From NCBI GenBank assembly GCA_029959085.1, contig JARWIR010000005.1, positions 8,558,501-8,622,500 of the forward strand: a stretch of DNA of 64,000 nt, read 5' to 3'. Shown one piece after another: positions 12,155-22,994 of the stretch. The position numbers and the translations under genes were made by a program. Numbering within the stretch: the stretch's first letter is position 1; each line of letters begins with the position of its first letter. The stretch comes from Nemophila menziesii (Eukaryota; Streptophyta; Magnoliopsida; Boraginales; Hydrophyllaceae). Below the pieces are notes generated by a model, which worked only from the letters and a program-made list of their open reading frames with translations, was not told the DNA's origin and made no database searches.

Positions 12155-12159
12155 GACTA
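12155..12159. other. Empty MITE target site in cassette A
   Basis: GGTAGACTAATCAG here corresponds to GGTAGACTA-[MITE]-GACTAATCAG in cassettes B (36318-36490) and C (49506-49691). The single GACTA is therefore the pre-insertion site. Confidence 0.8.
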
Positions 12160-12330
12160 ATCAGTCCACAAAGAACACCATGCCCACATCAATTTGACAG
12201 AAAATTACAGGATTTACACCTTTCCTCGAGACGGTCACTCAAATTTATTCCGTCTCCTGGTTTTCCTTTTTTCCCTTTCCATCAATATATTAGCTACCCC
12301 GTGAACCCAAATCTTACAACATCGAACAAA

Positions 12331-14552
12331 ATGTCAGCAATGAAGCCAAAAACACTAGTGGTCCGATTACAGCCACCACGGGAAGAGGTGGTGGTGGTTC
12401 AGCCAATTCCAGAACCAAATCAGGTTCCCGAAAAAGAATCTGTTGAGGAACAAGTAGAGCACGGCTATGAATGGCCTACACATGACGATGAAGCTGCTCC
12501 TAGAACTACGACTATTATTCTTCCCAACACTTCTTCTTCATCTCCATCCAATTTTTCCCTGGTTTCTCTTTTACCCTCTTTCTTTCTCTCTATCTCTATA
12601 TCTTCATGTTTAGCTTTGTTGAATATGTATCTTTGGTTTAATTTCCCTAGTTAATTTTAGATCTGGTTTGCTATTACCAGGGGAAACGAAAGAGGAAGCC
12701 GAAGCTGTATCACGATGAGATTTCACCAATTATTCCCCGGAAAATAAAGAATTCTTCTTCTAAATCTAAACAGGTAAACTGATCCAGGATATCACTGAAT
12801 TTCCATTTTACCTCACGGTTTTTTCGATTTATCATATGGGATATTTGTTGCTTTACTTTGTAATCGATTCTTTTTTATCGAGATTTCCGAACTGTCAAAG
12901 ATAATGTGAGATTTCGGAGCTTCCTTCTAAATTCTGATTTATTATATTTTCTTGAACAGGTACTTAATGGCGGGGAAAGGCCTAGGTGAGTTAATTGCAT
13001 AATATATTTTTCATTTTATATTCTCGAAACTTAATGACTAAATAAATCTCTTTGTACGCCTAAAAAGTCATAAACCAGACGTACCTGGAGAAGGTTCAAG
13101 CACGGCTATACAGCCGCCAGCTGTGCCACAAAAATCTCCGACAATGATAAGAGCAGAGGAGGTTCAAGCCAGCTTAGGAAATGAATATCCGAGCTTTCTC
13201 AAAACACTAGTTAGATCACATGTAGCTAGTTGCTTCTGGATGGTACAATCTTTTTTCAAACGAACAGTCTAGATTGTGCCACACCAAGGGGCTCTGATTA
13301 ATATTTGATTTTTTTTTAATATCAACAGGGTCTTCCTGTTCCGTTCTGTAAACAACATTTACCAAGAAAGGACGATAATGTAACAGTTGAAGATGAAAAT
13401 GGTGAACTTTTTGAGGTCAAATACTTTGCAGACAGAACTGGACTTAGTGCTGGGTGGAGAAAATATGTTGGTGCCCATAAGTTAGTTGAAGGTGATGTTT
13501 TGATCTTCCAATTGGTTGATTATGCTAAGTTTAAGGTAACAACATTTTATTATCTTTTATTTGTTTTAGTTTAGTTTTAAAGTTAAAAAATTTGATAATA
13601 TGTGATTAATTAATAGGTTCATATAATAAGATCACATGATATGTCCGAAGTTGATGGTGCTCTAAGCCTACTCAATCTTGATACCCTTACAAAACAGACT
13701 GATCCAGGTTTGTTTTACTACATCTTTATATTAATTGCGATTACACCCCTGACCCCCCATCCCAAAAGCCCCCCTGAAATATTTTTACTAGGATTTGACA
13801 CACTTGTATAAACAGGGGCTATTGAAAACAAGAAACGCCCAAAGTCCCTTCCTTTAACTGTATTCCATAACAAGAATATGGAAGAAGATTTCTCAGGGTC
13901 AGCCGCAGCTCCTCACGGGGAGAAAGGGCAGCTCGAAGAAGATTCCGGAAACTCTAGTGAAGAAGTAGCTTCTGAAGTATTAGTAGCGTTTCATGTTCCG
14001 CCTCTATTTAGAGATTTGAAAACCTTCGATGATTTTCATATAGTTGTTAATGGATTATGCATAGATTCTGAGCTTCCAGAAAATATTCGAAGGAAATATT
14101 ACGAGCTTTGTTGCAGTAAAGACTCGTATCTCCATGATCGTTTACTCCCTGGAATTTACTGTAAATTAGCTGCGGGAATGATATTCGAATTTGTTAACAC
14201 AGCTGAAAGTATTAGAGGTTGTAAACTCACTACATCTAGGAAAGAATTTGAGATATGGGATAAATCTTTACGATCATTTGAATTGTTGGGTATGAATGTT
14301 GGGTTTTTAAGAGCGAGACTTGATAAGTTGATTAGTCTTGCATTTGATTCTGAAGGTGCTTCAGAAACAAAAAAATATTGGGATGCGAAGATTGAGAGAG
14401 TTCAATATGAAGAGGAGATTATGTGCCTTGAAGCTAAACTTGAAGAGTTGAAAGAAGCTTCTGAGAAATGTGACGAGGAGATTGAGAATTTGAGGTCTAA
14501 GGCAGAAAGTTATGAAGTTTTGTTTCAAGAAGAGGTTAATGCACCGTGGTGA
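12331..14552 (+). CDS. B3-domain protein, copy A (intact, 519 aa)
   Basis: Seven exons: 12331-12561, 12681-12773, 12960-12985, 13068-13242, 13329-13535, 13617-13707 and 13816-14552. All have GT/AG borders and phases agree. The start is MSAMKPK, also the start in copies B and C. A basic cluster KRKRKPK opens exon 2 (residues 79-85, probable nuclear signal). The B3 DNA-binding domain spans about residues 157-252 (YPSFLKTLVRSHVASCFW, LPVPFCKQHLP, GLSAGWRKYVGAHKLVEGD, VHIIR). A linker is followed by a conserved C-terminal region from about residue 345 (FDDFHIVVNG, RKYYELCCSKDSYLHDRL, SFELLGMNVGFLRARLD). A coiled coil lies near residues 460-508. This layout matches the Os01g0234100 / At5g42700-type B3 family, predicted transcriptional regulators whose targets I cannot infer. 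Exon 3 is tiny and its downstream acceptor is weak (TAAAAAG); copies B and C lack that exon. Confidence 0.85.
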
Positions 14553-15164
14553 AATTTCAGAAAGTTGATGTTTATGTATTGAAGATTGCATTTAGGATGT
14601 GGAGGCTTTAAAGTTGTTGTGAATCGAATGCTAGAGTTTTATATTTATACTTTTGAAAAAGTTTTTAGCTAAGTGGTTGTTTTTATATTTGTTTGATACA
14701 TAAATTGTTCGGCTTAAGAATACATTTCGGTAGTTTTGATTAGTTTAACGATTAATCTGCATGAATTGCTTCTGTGTTTTCTTCTTCTTTCAAACATTTT
14801 TAGGTATTACTTTTGTAGAGTCTTGGCTTAGATGGGGTTCCAGAAATTTTAAATGGTCTAGGCGAGAATTTTAGAATACTTTTTAATTTTTATTGTGTTG
14901 AGGTTCGTGAGAGATTCTTAGTGATCTTCCTTGGGGTATTGTTTTCACAATAATAAGTTGTCTTTTAAGTTACTGATAAGAAAAAAGGTTGTCTTTTAAG
15001 TTCTTCTATGGAGGTATGTGTGGCTTTTTACTAAAAAAAATTTATGTGGTGGTGAATTCACAGCATTATATTCGCCTTGAGGTTTACGAGGGATTATAGT
15101 TGTGTATTTACTATATCAATGTGGTCTTCTTTTTTTTTTTCAAACGCTTATATTAATAAAGGAG

Positions 15165-15490
15165 GATAATTTTAGCCGATTTTTCTAAAGATGGGGAATC
15201 CGCTTTTACAAGTTCTGCTATTCGAAATACTAGGAAAGATAAAAGAAAATTTATGATAGCCTTGTAATCGTTCTCGATCACGCATCTTGCTTATTTGAAC
15301 TCCCTAGCCTATAAGCAAGCCTTCAAAATTCGTAATGCCTCAACTTCCAATGGACTTTCCGCACCAATCTTCCATGATTATATTTTATTATACCTCCTCT
15401 ATGGTCCTTGCAAACACATGAAGTAGAGGCTTCATTAATTTTGTATGAAACATCGCTATTAATTTTGTACCATTTATGGGGAGGAGGTTT
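15165..15490 (-). pseudogene. LINE RNase H-domain remnant, cassette A
   Basis: This is the minus-strand counterpart of the better preserved copy at 53252-53730. It keeps the stretch encoding the RNase H-like tail seen at the end of plant LINE ORFs (RVT_3 type) but is shorter and interrupted. Because it sits at the same place in cassettes A and C, the LINE inserted before the cassette duplicated. Non-functional. Confidence 0.5.
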
Positions 15491-15984
15491 CGAATTACAA
15501 CTGAATACTTATTTTTGTTACTACTTTGTGAAACAGATGATTGTATATGAGACTTTGTTTCGCAATGTTTAGTTTCAAACGTTTTTTTACTTACTATCTC
15601 ATCAGATAGTTTACTATCTTTATTCCTAGACTTTTAAAGTCATCCTTGGATTCAAGGTCATTTTTATTATTCTTCAAACACATAACTGCATCCTTAGACT
15701 TTAAGATCGACATCTGTTCTTCTTGCATTGCGACAGTTTTGTGTAATGTATTCATGAGACAAGGGACAATGTATTCATGAGACAAGGGACAATTTCTTCC
15801 CGTAGATAATTATTCTTACCCACAATTATGGCAACGTGGTCTTCCAATAGTTGATAGTTTTAGGTTCTTTTTTCTTTTGATAGATATGCTCGAATTCCTT
15901 GATACATTTTGGGATATACCCTTTAAACTATACAATAGTTGTTGATTATTTTTTTCAATTTTTAAATATATATAAACCTCTTAA

Positions 15985-16850
15985 GGTCTGATTGGTACGC
16001 GGTAATTGATTTAGATAGGAATTGAAGAAGTTAAGTAATTGAAATATTGCGAGAATCAAATGACCTTAGGTCTGATTGGTACGCGGTAATTGATTTACAC
16101 AGGAATATAATAAGTTAATTAATTGAAATATTGCGAGAATCAAATGACCTTGGTAATTATTGTACCATGTTTGATATATAATAGGGTCAAAAGTGGGAAT
16201 AAATTAAATGGTTCCAATCTCATAATTGGTAAAAATATTATGATATAAAGATTAGGAATATTTTTAATAAAATTTCAAAATTAACAGGAGATGATATTAT
16301 ATTGGTAGGATTGACAAGGATAAATTAGTCCGTCTAAAATTAATTTTGATTCCTAATCTAAATTAAATGGGTTAATACCATGAAGAGAGAAGGGAATAGA
16401 TGTTACCATGTTTGTGGGATTAAAATGTCTATAGTAATAAAAATCATATTCTTTTAAACACCTGCCAGGTATAGGAATAGAATTCAATAAGGAATCAAAT
16501 TCTATTCTTCATATCGTTATTGTGTACCAATATTGTACCATGTTTGATATACAATAGGATTAAAAATGAGAATAAATTAAATGGTTCCAACCCCATAATT
16601 GGTAACTGTATTATAACATAAAAATTATGAATAATTTTTATAAAAATTACAAAATTAAAAGGAGATAATAGTATATTTGTAGGATTAATAAAGATAAATT
16701 AGTCCTAGAAGAGGGATGGAATAGATGTTACCATGTTTGTGGGATTAAAATATCTTTAGTAATAAAAACCATATTCTAGTATAGGAATAGTATTCAATAA
16801 AGATTTAAATTATATTCCTCGTTACTGGTACCAATTGTACCTTTAAATTA
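15985..16850. mobile_element. MITE copies, nested or tandem
   Basis: Left ends at 15985 and 16070 (TGATTGGTACGCGGTAATTG) are followed by shared internal blocks (GAATCAAATGACCTT, TTGTACCATGTTTGATAT, GAATAAATTAAATGGTTCC) that recur in two rounds. The right end GGTACCAATTGTACCT (16829-16844) is roughly complementary to the left end. The related element at 54257-54905 has the same internal blocks. Non-coding. Confidence 0.6.
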
Positions 16851-17044
16851 ATAATTCGTTATTGATTACTCTTAATTTTAGAAAGGGTGAATGCCCAATA
16901 ACCACCTGCCACCTTAGTCACTTGCCCATAAAAGGCACTTAAGGTAAATATACCTTAATGCCCTTAGCCCAATAACCACCTGCCACCTTAGCCACTTGCC
17001 CATAAAAGGCACTTAAGGTAAATATACCTTAATGCTTACTGCTG

Positions 17045-18075
17045 TCTACTGCTTCTGCCAAGGGCGAGTAGTGGACTTGTGCAAGTACAATTTTTGTCAA
17101 GGGCGAGTAATGGGAGTGTTTCCTACAACTCGTGCAAATACACTTTTGTACTGTATGGGCTAATGTTGAGTAATGAGAGTGTTTCCCACAACTCGTGCAA
17201 GTACACTTTTGTACTGTATGGACTAATGTTGAGTAATGGGAGTGTTTCCCATAACTCGTGCAAGTACACTTTTGTACTGTATGGACTAATGTTGAGTAAT
17301 GGGAGTGTTTTCCACAACTCGTGCAAGTACACTTTTGTACTGTATGGACTAATGTTGAGTAATGGGAGTGTTTCCCACAACTCGTGCAAGTACACTTTTG
17401 TACTGTATGGGCTAATGTTGAGTAATGAGAGTGTTTCCCACAACTTGTGCAAGTACACTTTTGTACTGTATGGGCTAATGTTGAGTAATGGGAGTGTTTC
17501 CCACAACTCGTGCAAGTACACTTTTGTACTGTATGGACTAATGTTGAGTAATGGGAATGTTTCCCACAACTCGTGCAAGTACACTTTTGTACTTATAGGC
17601 TAATGTTGAGTAATGGGAATGTTTCCTAGCACTCGTGCAAGTACACTTTTGTAAAGGGTGAGTAATGGGAATGTTTCCCAACACTCGTGCAAGTACACTT
17701 TTGTACTTGTGGGCTAATGTTGAGTAATGGGAATGTTTCCCAGCACTCGGGCAAGTATACTTTTGTACTTGTGTGCTAATGTTGAGTAATGGGAATGTTT
17801 CCTAGCACTCGTGCAAGTACACTTTTGTACTTGTGTGCTAATGTTGAGTAATGGAAATGTTTCCCAGCACTCGTGCAAGTATACTTTTGTACTTGTGGAC
17901 TAATATTGAGTAATGGGAATGTTTCCTAGCACTCGTGCAAGTACACTTTTGTAAAAGGTGAGTAATGGGAATGTTTCCCAGCACTCGTGCAAGTACACTT
18001 TTGTACTTGTGGGCTAATGTTGAGTAATGGGAATGTTTCTCAACACTCGTGCAAGTACACTTTTGTACTTGTGGA
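17045..18075. repeat. Minisatellite, 63-bp unit (~16 copies)
   Basis: Units run GGCTAATGTTGAGTAATGG .. GTTTCCCACAACTCGTGC .. AAGTACACTTTTGTACTGTAT. The first eight (17090-17600) keep exactly 63 bp, so both strands stay open over 150-174 codons as a 21-residue repeat. Later units differ slightly (TGTACTTGTGGGCTAA, GCACTCG). Two short units lack the GTACTGTATGGGCTAATGT part and read TTGTAAAGGGTGAGTAATGG or similar. I see no protein family and take the open frames as a by-product of the unit length. It lies subterminally in the Pack-MULE. Confidence 0.9.
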
Positions 18076-18389
18076 TATGTAAGTAAGAAATATTATTAGA
18101 ATAACAAGTAAGAAATTGCAATAATGAGTTTTAAAAAGCTACCAAACCTAGAAAACGTTGTATACTTATTAGATGATATATAAACATATATTTTACAAAC
18201 TCTTGGTCAAAAATTTGATAACTACACACCTAATACCCCAAACTCTTCTCTTCTCTTCCCTTTTCTAAAGACTATTCCAGAAGAATAATTAAACATAACT
18301 CTAACTCCTTAATCCTTAATTAATTAATACATTCAAACCTAATGAAACTAAAAAAGTTAAGTATATGCTAAATCTGTTCTATTCCATCA
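18076..18389. other. Non-coding interior of the Pack-MULE
   Basis: AT-rich DNA between the minisatellite and the ARID4 fragment, with nothing recognisable. It may include the 3' UTR of the antisense ARID4 piece. Confidence 0.5.
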
Positions 18390-18850
18390 CTAAAAATAAC
18401 CATTTGTTTTTTGCATCTTCTTCTTCATATTCGAAATACTGCATTGCGGACAAATATATTCCAAACCATCTGTTTTCGCATAATCCTACAACGTAAAAAT
18501 TATAATTAACAAAATTTATATTACATCACAAACAAAATTTAAAAAAAAAACTAAGTTACCGTACCTTAAGGTACCAAGACCAGGCCTTCGATCACACCCA
18601 AGATGGGCGCACTCTCCACATATTCCACAGTTAACCCAATCTCCAGCTGCACTACTGCTCAACATTTGATCAAAACACGAGTGTTAGTATACAATTACTT
18701 AAATAACCCTACAATATTGTAATTAAATTAAATTAAAAAAATTGTGACCTGTGACAAAGCAAGCAACACTCTCCATCTACATCATCATGTGCCAATTCGT
18801 ATTCAAGAAGGTAAGTTTCGTAATGCCTATTAAGCGTATTTCCAACACCC
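18390..18850 (-). pseudogene. Captured ARID4-type PHD-finger fragment
   Basis: Three minus-strand exons, 18749-18850, 18565-18654 and 18390-18485, keep AG/GT borders. They read NTLNRHYETYLLEYELAHD and DVDGECCLLC, then GDWVNCGICGECAHLGCDRR then PG, then DYAKTDGLEYICPQCS to a stop. The Cys/His spacing (CLLC, CGIC, H..C, CPQC) is a PHD-type zinc finger. The wording matches the C-terminus of plant ARID domain-containing protein 4, a nuclear ARID/PHD protein. WAHFGC of the family has become CAHLGC. Only the last ~100 residues were captured; the ARID domain is absent. Confidence 0.82.
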
Positions 18851-19058
18851 TGATTCGAAAAAACTAGACCACATGAGAATGAATTAATTGCACTATAGGT
18901 CCTTACAGTATGAAAAAATTACATCATAGGTCCCTATAGAATGCAAAAATTAAACTATTAAGTCCCTATAGTATGCGAAAATTACACCATAGGTACCAAT
19001 ATTATACTAAGACCTCCCTAATTAAAAAAGTACCAAGAAAAAGTTTTAAAAAAGCATA

Positions 19059-19424
19059 TTGTCTTCAATTATGGACGACAGCTCTTTTATATGTGATAGG
19101 CAACAATCTCATACCTCAACCATGTCTTCTGCTGATGAAGAATTCCATACAGAAGCTTCTTCTTCTTCATTAGAGGATTATTCAGCCATGCCTCCTGCTA
19201 GTGCTAAAATGGGAATTCATATTTGTGATAATGATGTGCCATCGAAGAAGAAAAGCACGAATTGGTGGAAACATTTGAGTAACCGTGTGAGGAAAAGTAA
19301 AACTAGTAATCAATCGAAATCAGATGTATTAGCTAGAGTGAATGTACAGCAAAACAAGAAGCAATATATTGAACTAAGTGCGGTTTATAATGGACAACAA
19401 TTCGTTATTATTAAAATAATATAA
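19059..19424 (+). pseudogene. Captured WD40 (WDR44-like) protein fragment
   Basis: A 121-codon plus-strand frame opens MSSIMDDSSFICDRQQ. It then has an acidic/serine stretch, KKKSTNWWKHLSNRVRKSK, and finally KKQYIELSAVYNGQQF. The last motif is the lead-in to the first WD repeat in plant WDR44-type proteins (…LSALYTGQEF.AHEG…). Here the frame turns into VIIKII and stops, so no WD repeat is present. It points opposite to the COG7, NUB1 and ARID4 pieces around it, showing that the Pack-MULE assembled fragments in both orientations. Confidence 0.65.
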
Positions 19425-19432
19425 ATACATAC

Positions 19433-19660
19433 CTGTAAAGTAGAATTAGTTTCTGGATTTGTCAAATCATCAAGAGCAATCTGAGTATCGTTTTCATTCT
19501 TTCTAAGAGCTTCCGCAGCTAATTCTCTCTCAAATCTACAAATCATTTAATTATTTTAAATTTAATTAATTTCTTTTTGAGTTTAATTAACTTTTACTTA
19601 CCCAATCGAAACCAACTCATTTAATTTCTCGATATTACACAGCTTTCTTAAGAGGTGTCA
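19433..19660 (-). pseudogene. Captured NUB1-like UBA-domain fragment
   Basis: Exon 19433-19536 reads FERELAAEALRKNENDTQ then IALDDLTNPETNSTLQ. The piece just upstream on the minus strand (about 19602-19660) ends EKLNELVSIG and is joined through a GT/AG intron so that IG-FERELAAEAL is restored in frame. This is a UBA-type ubiquitin-binding motif. The sequence after it (DDLTNPETNS) is characteristic of plant homologues of NEDD8 ultimate buster 1. The rest of the gene is absent. It lies directly downstream of the COG7 piece on the same strand. Confidence 0.65.
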
Positions 19661-19744
19661 TTCCAAAACGCTTTTGCTCCCTGTAAAAGCATAGTGTTAG
19701 ATAGATTTAAGTAACTAAATTACATAAAAATACTTACCTAATAT

Positions 19745-19945
19745 TCCTTTTTGAGTTTTTGGAGGATTGAAGCGACGGAGGAGCGGAGGGAGAGAGCGTC
19801 GTCGCGGAGGCGGACGACATCGCGAGTGGCGCGGGGGACACGGAGGAGGGAGGCGGAGCTTTGTTCTTCGAGAGTGGAGGAGATCTCTTCGGAGAGCATT
19901 TGAAGCTTCAGGTGTTTGTCTAAGGGATCTTGTGGATGACGGGTT
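19745..19945 (-). pseudogene. COG7: Captured COG7 N-terminal fragment
   Basis: The minus-strand frame reads RHPQDPLDKHLKLQMLSEEI, then SLLRVPRATRDVVRLRDDA, then LSLRSSVASILQKLKKEY and a stop. This is the N-terminal region of conserved oligomeric Golgi complex subunit 7, a vesicle-tethering factor. About five residues after DKHL are deleted relative to the family. The stretch is strikingly GC-rich compared with the surrounding DNA, which itself marks it as captured exon sequence. It ends abruptly, and the rest of the ~830-residue protein is missing. Confidence 0.85.
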
Positions 19946-20716
19946 TGGCATATATATCAATTCATTTTAAACGAAAGAGAGAGAGGCTGAGGTAAGGTAG
20001 AGGGGGGTAGAATAGGAAGAAAAAAAAAAGGTGCCTTTATTGGGCATGAAAACTGCTGTTAGGGTGAGGGGACATTAAATTCAAATTGAGGTGTTTTATA
20101 GGCATTAATCCTTTTAAAAATACATATAAACTTTCTTTAAATCATTAATTTGTTACTAATTATGTATTCATCCATTTAATTTTTGAATTATTTATTATTT
20201 TATTATCTTCAATTTTTACAAATAACTTATTTTATTTATGTATATAGAAGATATAATAAACAATTTGTAAGAATAAAATAACACTTGTCCAAAAAAAAAG
20301 AATAAAATAATAGATAACTAATGTGCATGTCACTTGAGAGAGAGAGTCTCGTTTATCTTCAATTGAAAAATAGATAGAGACAACAATTAACTTTCTTTAG
20401 TTTAAGAGAAATTTATATGTTTTTTAAAAGTTAAAAGATAGTCACTTTTCTTTGACCGTGATTATAAGATAATCACTAACTCAATAGTTTGAGATATTTT
20501 AGCAATTATCTCTATTTTGTTTTGGATATATCTTCAATACGATCCTGGGTAACTTTTTCATAAATAACACAAGTAATTTTTTAATTTTTTTATACATATT
20601 GTAATATAGGTAATTTTTCATAGAAAGATCACTTTTCATAAAATGGTCTCTATTATTTAAATATGGATAATTCTTTAGAGTATTTATCAAATCCAATTTT
20701 TAATTTTTAGATGTCT

Positions 20717-20950
20717 AAAGTTTAAATAATGACAAATCGTATCTAAGGTTTCAATTTGTGTATTCCGTCAGTATCCATTGTTTTCGTAAAATGTCACATG
20801 ACGCCTACGTGGCAAGTGGGAAATCTGCCACACATGCGTCATGCAAGTGTCATGTAAGTATCACGTGATACGTAACAGAGAAAATGATAGTGGAACTAAC
20901 AGAATACACAAATTGAATCCTTAGATACTGATTTGTAATATTTAAACTTT
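20717..20950. mobile_element. Foldback MITE with ~75-bp inverted arms
   Basis: AAAGTTTAAATA at 20717 and TATTTAAACTTT at 20939-20950 are the ends. The inner blocks TATCTAAGG..TTCAATTTGTG and CACAAATTGAATCCTTAGATA are complementary in register. The middle is comparatively GC-rich (CCTACGTGGCAAG, ATCACGTGAT). The element is absent from F-box copies 1 and 3. No coding capacity. Confidence 0.8.
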
Positions 20951-21459
20951 ATATATATATATTCAGAAGTCAAAATTTAAAACATCAGATACCACGAATG
21001 TATTGACTTTCATAAATGATATAGGTGACTTTTCATAGAATATCACAATTTAAATTAATACGAAGAACCTCCCTTTCATAATATACAGTTTGCTTTACAG
21101 AAATAAAGTCGCTAGTTTTGACCTCTACTTAAAGATTTTATTTTAGAGCTCAATTCTTCTTCCAGCCAAAAGTTAATTATATCAAAGATATAAAATTTTA
21201 CTTTTGGGATCATTATATACTTCTTTGTATCTGTTTTCGAATATAATTTTTTGAATGTATTTTTGTGTTATACTCGTCTTTATTTTTTTGAAATTTGAAC
21301 TCGAATTAACGATTCAAATGCAATTAGATTAGCTGAGTGTTAATTATATTTTAATTTTTGGAATAAATGCATAATATCGAGCAAACTTCAAATTTGTTAA
21401 TAAGCATAACTTTGACAAATTTTGTTATATATTCTTTTTTTGCTTTTATGTAATAGCAG

Positions 21460-22695
21460 ATGAAGATGAACGGTAGAATAAGTAAGAAGAGGATAGAAAA
21501 CCAACTGTATCTTCCGGATGATTTATTAAACATGATATTTCTTTGCCTTCCTACAGATTTACTTTACAATGTAATGAGGTTTGTTTGTAGAAACTGGTTT
21601 AACATTATACAATCCCCTTCTTTTATCTCTTCCCACCTCCAAAACGCAACAATTGGTCTCTTGTCCACCACCCACGGCAAGAATATTCAAATTCTTTAAC
21701 CAATGTTAGACCATGGTTGATAAGATTCTTTAACCAAGAATATCCAAATTCTGTAGGTGTGTTGATAAGATTCGCGTGAGTTGTAAAGGGTTAGTTTTAG
21801 TAGTTGGTCCTCAATATCTCCATTCTCATTGCCCTAGTTATGTTGCAAATCTTGTTACGAAACATTACTTGCCCCTCCCTCTAAATCCTGATTCCATTAG
21901 TTCTGGTAACTGGTACCTTGCATATGCTGCTTGCATCTAGGATTTACAAATATTTTAACTCAGGAAAAAGACAATTAATACTAATGGTAGGTGTTGATAT
22001 GAGGTGATCCGTTAACAAAATTTGCTCGCCCGTTATCCTACATTTCCACAATTTGTGTAGGAGGTTTCTTGAATTGGGTAGAGACTAAAATAGACCCATT
22101 TATCCTGTGTTTTGACATGGAACATTCCCTAACAATACTAAAGATAACCTGGATGGTCATGTTTCCGCAATAGGGATTTTTCTTTGCTTGAGTAAACAAG
22201 TGGATTATTCATTTGATTTTTGGTTGTTGAAAGATCCACAATCTGGTCTTAGGTGGATTAGAAGGAGTCGTATTGTACAATGTTAATACTGAACAAGTCC
22301 ATAAACCTGAAGAAATTAATAAGGATTGCTGGATCTCGAGATCTTATGCTCATGTTGAAAGCTTGGTTCCCATGAATAATTTGGCCTTAGGTATCACAAC
22401 TGGAGGTCCACATAAGATGAGAATATCTAGATCAAAACTCTACTCAAAAGATAACATGAGGGCTGATTTGAGGAACCATCAAGGTGCTAAAACTCTGATT
22501 CTGGGTCCTTTGCCTACTTATAAGGTTAGTGTATATTTTGTTTAAGGCTTTTTTTCCCAACTTTTAAACACACCCTTATTATGTTGTTTGATGCAGGATT
22601 TTGCCCACAAGGCTTCTTTGATCTATGATGAAGTAGAATATAGTAGATTAGAATTTGTGTTTGTATTGAAAAAAACTGAATATCGTTTGATTTAA
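21460..22695 (+). pseudogene. F-box protein pseudogene, copy 2 (best-preserved F-box)
   Basis: A frame from ATG 21460 reads MKMNGRISKKRIENQLY, then LPDDLLNMIFLCLPTDLLYN, VMRFVCRNWFNIIQSPSF and ISSHLQNATIG, a complete F-box of about 45 residues. The frame stops at 21697, far short of the usual ~350-450 residues. Downstream blocks keep similarity to F-box-associated sequence in shifting frames: 21800-21940; 22273-22522 reading EINKDCWISRSYAHVESLVP and ISRSKLYSKDNMRADLRNHQ; and, after a GT/AG intron at about 22524-22596, DFAHKASLIYDEVEYSRLEF. The several shifts and stops show a pseudogene. A truncated F-box-only peptide is still possible. Confidence 0.75.
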
Positions 22696-22750
22696 GTTCA
22701 GAAAGAGACACTCTTTGTCCTCGTACCAGTTTATGTTTATGTTTTTCAAA

Positions 22751-22990
22751 ATAAGAAAAATTGCTTTTGTAAATAAAAAATTATATGTAATCATAGGGAA
22801 CACCCCCTCCCAACTTCTAAAATTTAGGTCATTTTGTATATTATCAAGACTTATAGTGTAACTAATTAAAAAAATTAATATAGGGATATATAGTGCATTT
22901 TTGTATAATATAAGGACCTATAGTGCAATTTTTGCAAAATACAGGACCTATAGAACAATTAAGTCAAAAAAAATTGGGAGAGCTCCCCCT
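22751..22990. other. Intron-like DNA with repeated 'tagtgcaattttt' phrase
   Basis: AT-rich; contains several copies of a phrase of the form GGACCTATAGTGCAATTTTTGCA (22850-22950) that recurs at 18890, 26690-26860 and 27960-28560. No gene. Confidence 0.5.
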
Positions 22991-22994
22991 CCTC

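Larger units (their letters stand above)
14553..16884. other. Spacer A: 3' flank of B3-A with LINE and MITE remnants
   Basis: The 3' flank is collinear with 51992-54900. It holds the repeated stretch GTAGAGTCTTGGCTTAGATG (14817), an antisense LINE RNase H remnant (about 15165-15490), and an antisense frame at 15594-15785 similar to 53789-53977. From 15985 to 16850 it holds two head-to-tail copies of a MITE end (GGTCTGATTGGTACGCGG at 15985 and 16070). No host gene is visible beyond B3-A. Confidence 0.6.
16885..20111. mobile_element. Pack-MULE with four captured gene fragments
   Basis: The left end GGGTGAATGCCCAATAACC and the complement of the right end (GGATTAATGCCTATAAAAC) match at about 16 of the first 22 bases. 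Flanking 9-mers TTTTAGAAA (16876-16884) and TTTTAAAAA (20112-20120) form a 9-bp target duplication with one change, as made by Mutator-like transposases. The related segment at 54940 (CCTTTTAATTTTAAAAATAA) is the empty site. The interior has a duplicated ~74-bp subterminal block (16893 and 16967), a 1-kb minisatellite, and pieces of ARID4-, WD40-, NUB1- and COG7-type genes. No transposase is present, so it is non-autonomous. Confidence 0.8.
20112..22750. repeat. F-box segment copy 2 (cassette repeat)
   Basis: Resumes the same order of blocks as 43860-45750 and 1-770/7280-9520: the AAATCATTAATTTGTTACTA block, the CACTTGAGAGAGA block, the TTTCATAAATAA-rich flank, then the F-box gene. It is more diverged than copies 1 and 3 are from each other. 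It contains a foldback MITE at 20717-20950. Confidence 0.8.

Noticed and set aside
12301..12654. B3-A exon 1 read to the stop at 12654 with a hydrophobic tail
   Set aside because: The tail lies in the intron. A GT donor at 12562 and acceptor at 12680 keep phase and give the conserved basic exon 2, and the GTG start at 12301 is not a plant start.
17079..17603. A 174-residue repeat protein, as a real gene
   Set aside because: Both strands are open only because the minisatellite unit is 63 bp. There is no flanking gene structure, signal or family match.
19715..19970. Arginine-rich frames on both strands
   Set aside because: They are shadow frames of the GC-rich COG7 fragment; the COG7 frame itself gives the family match.
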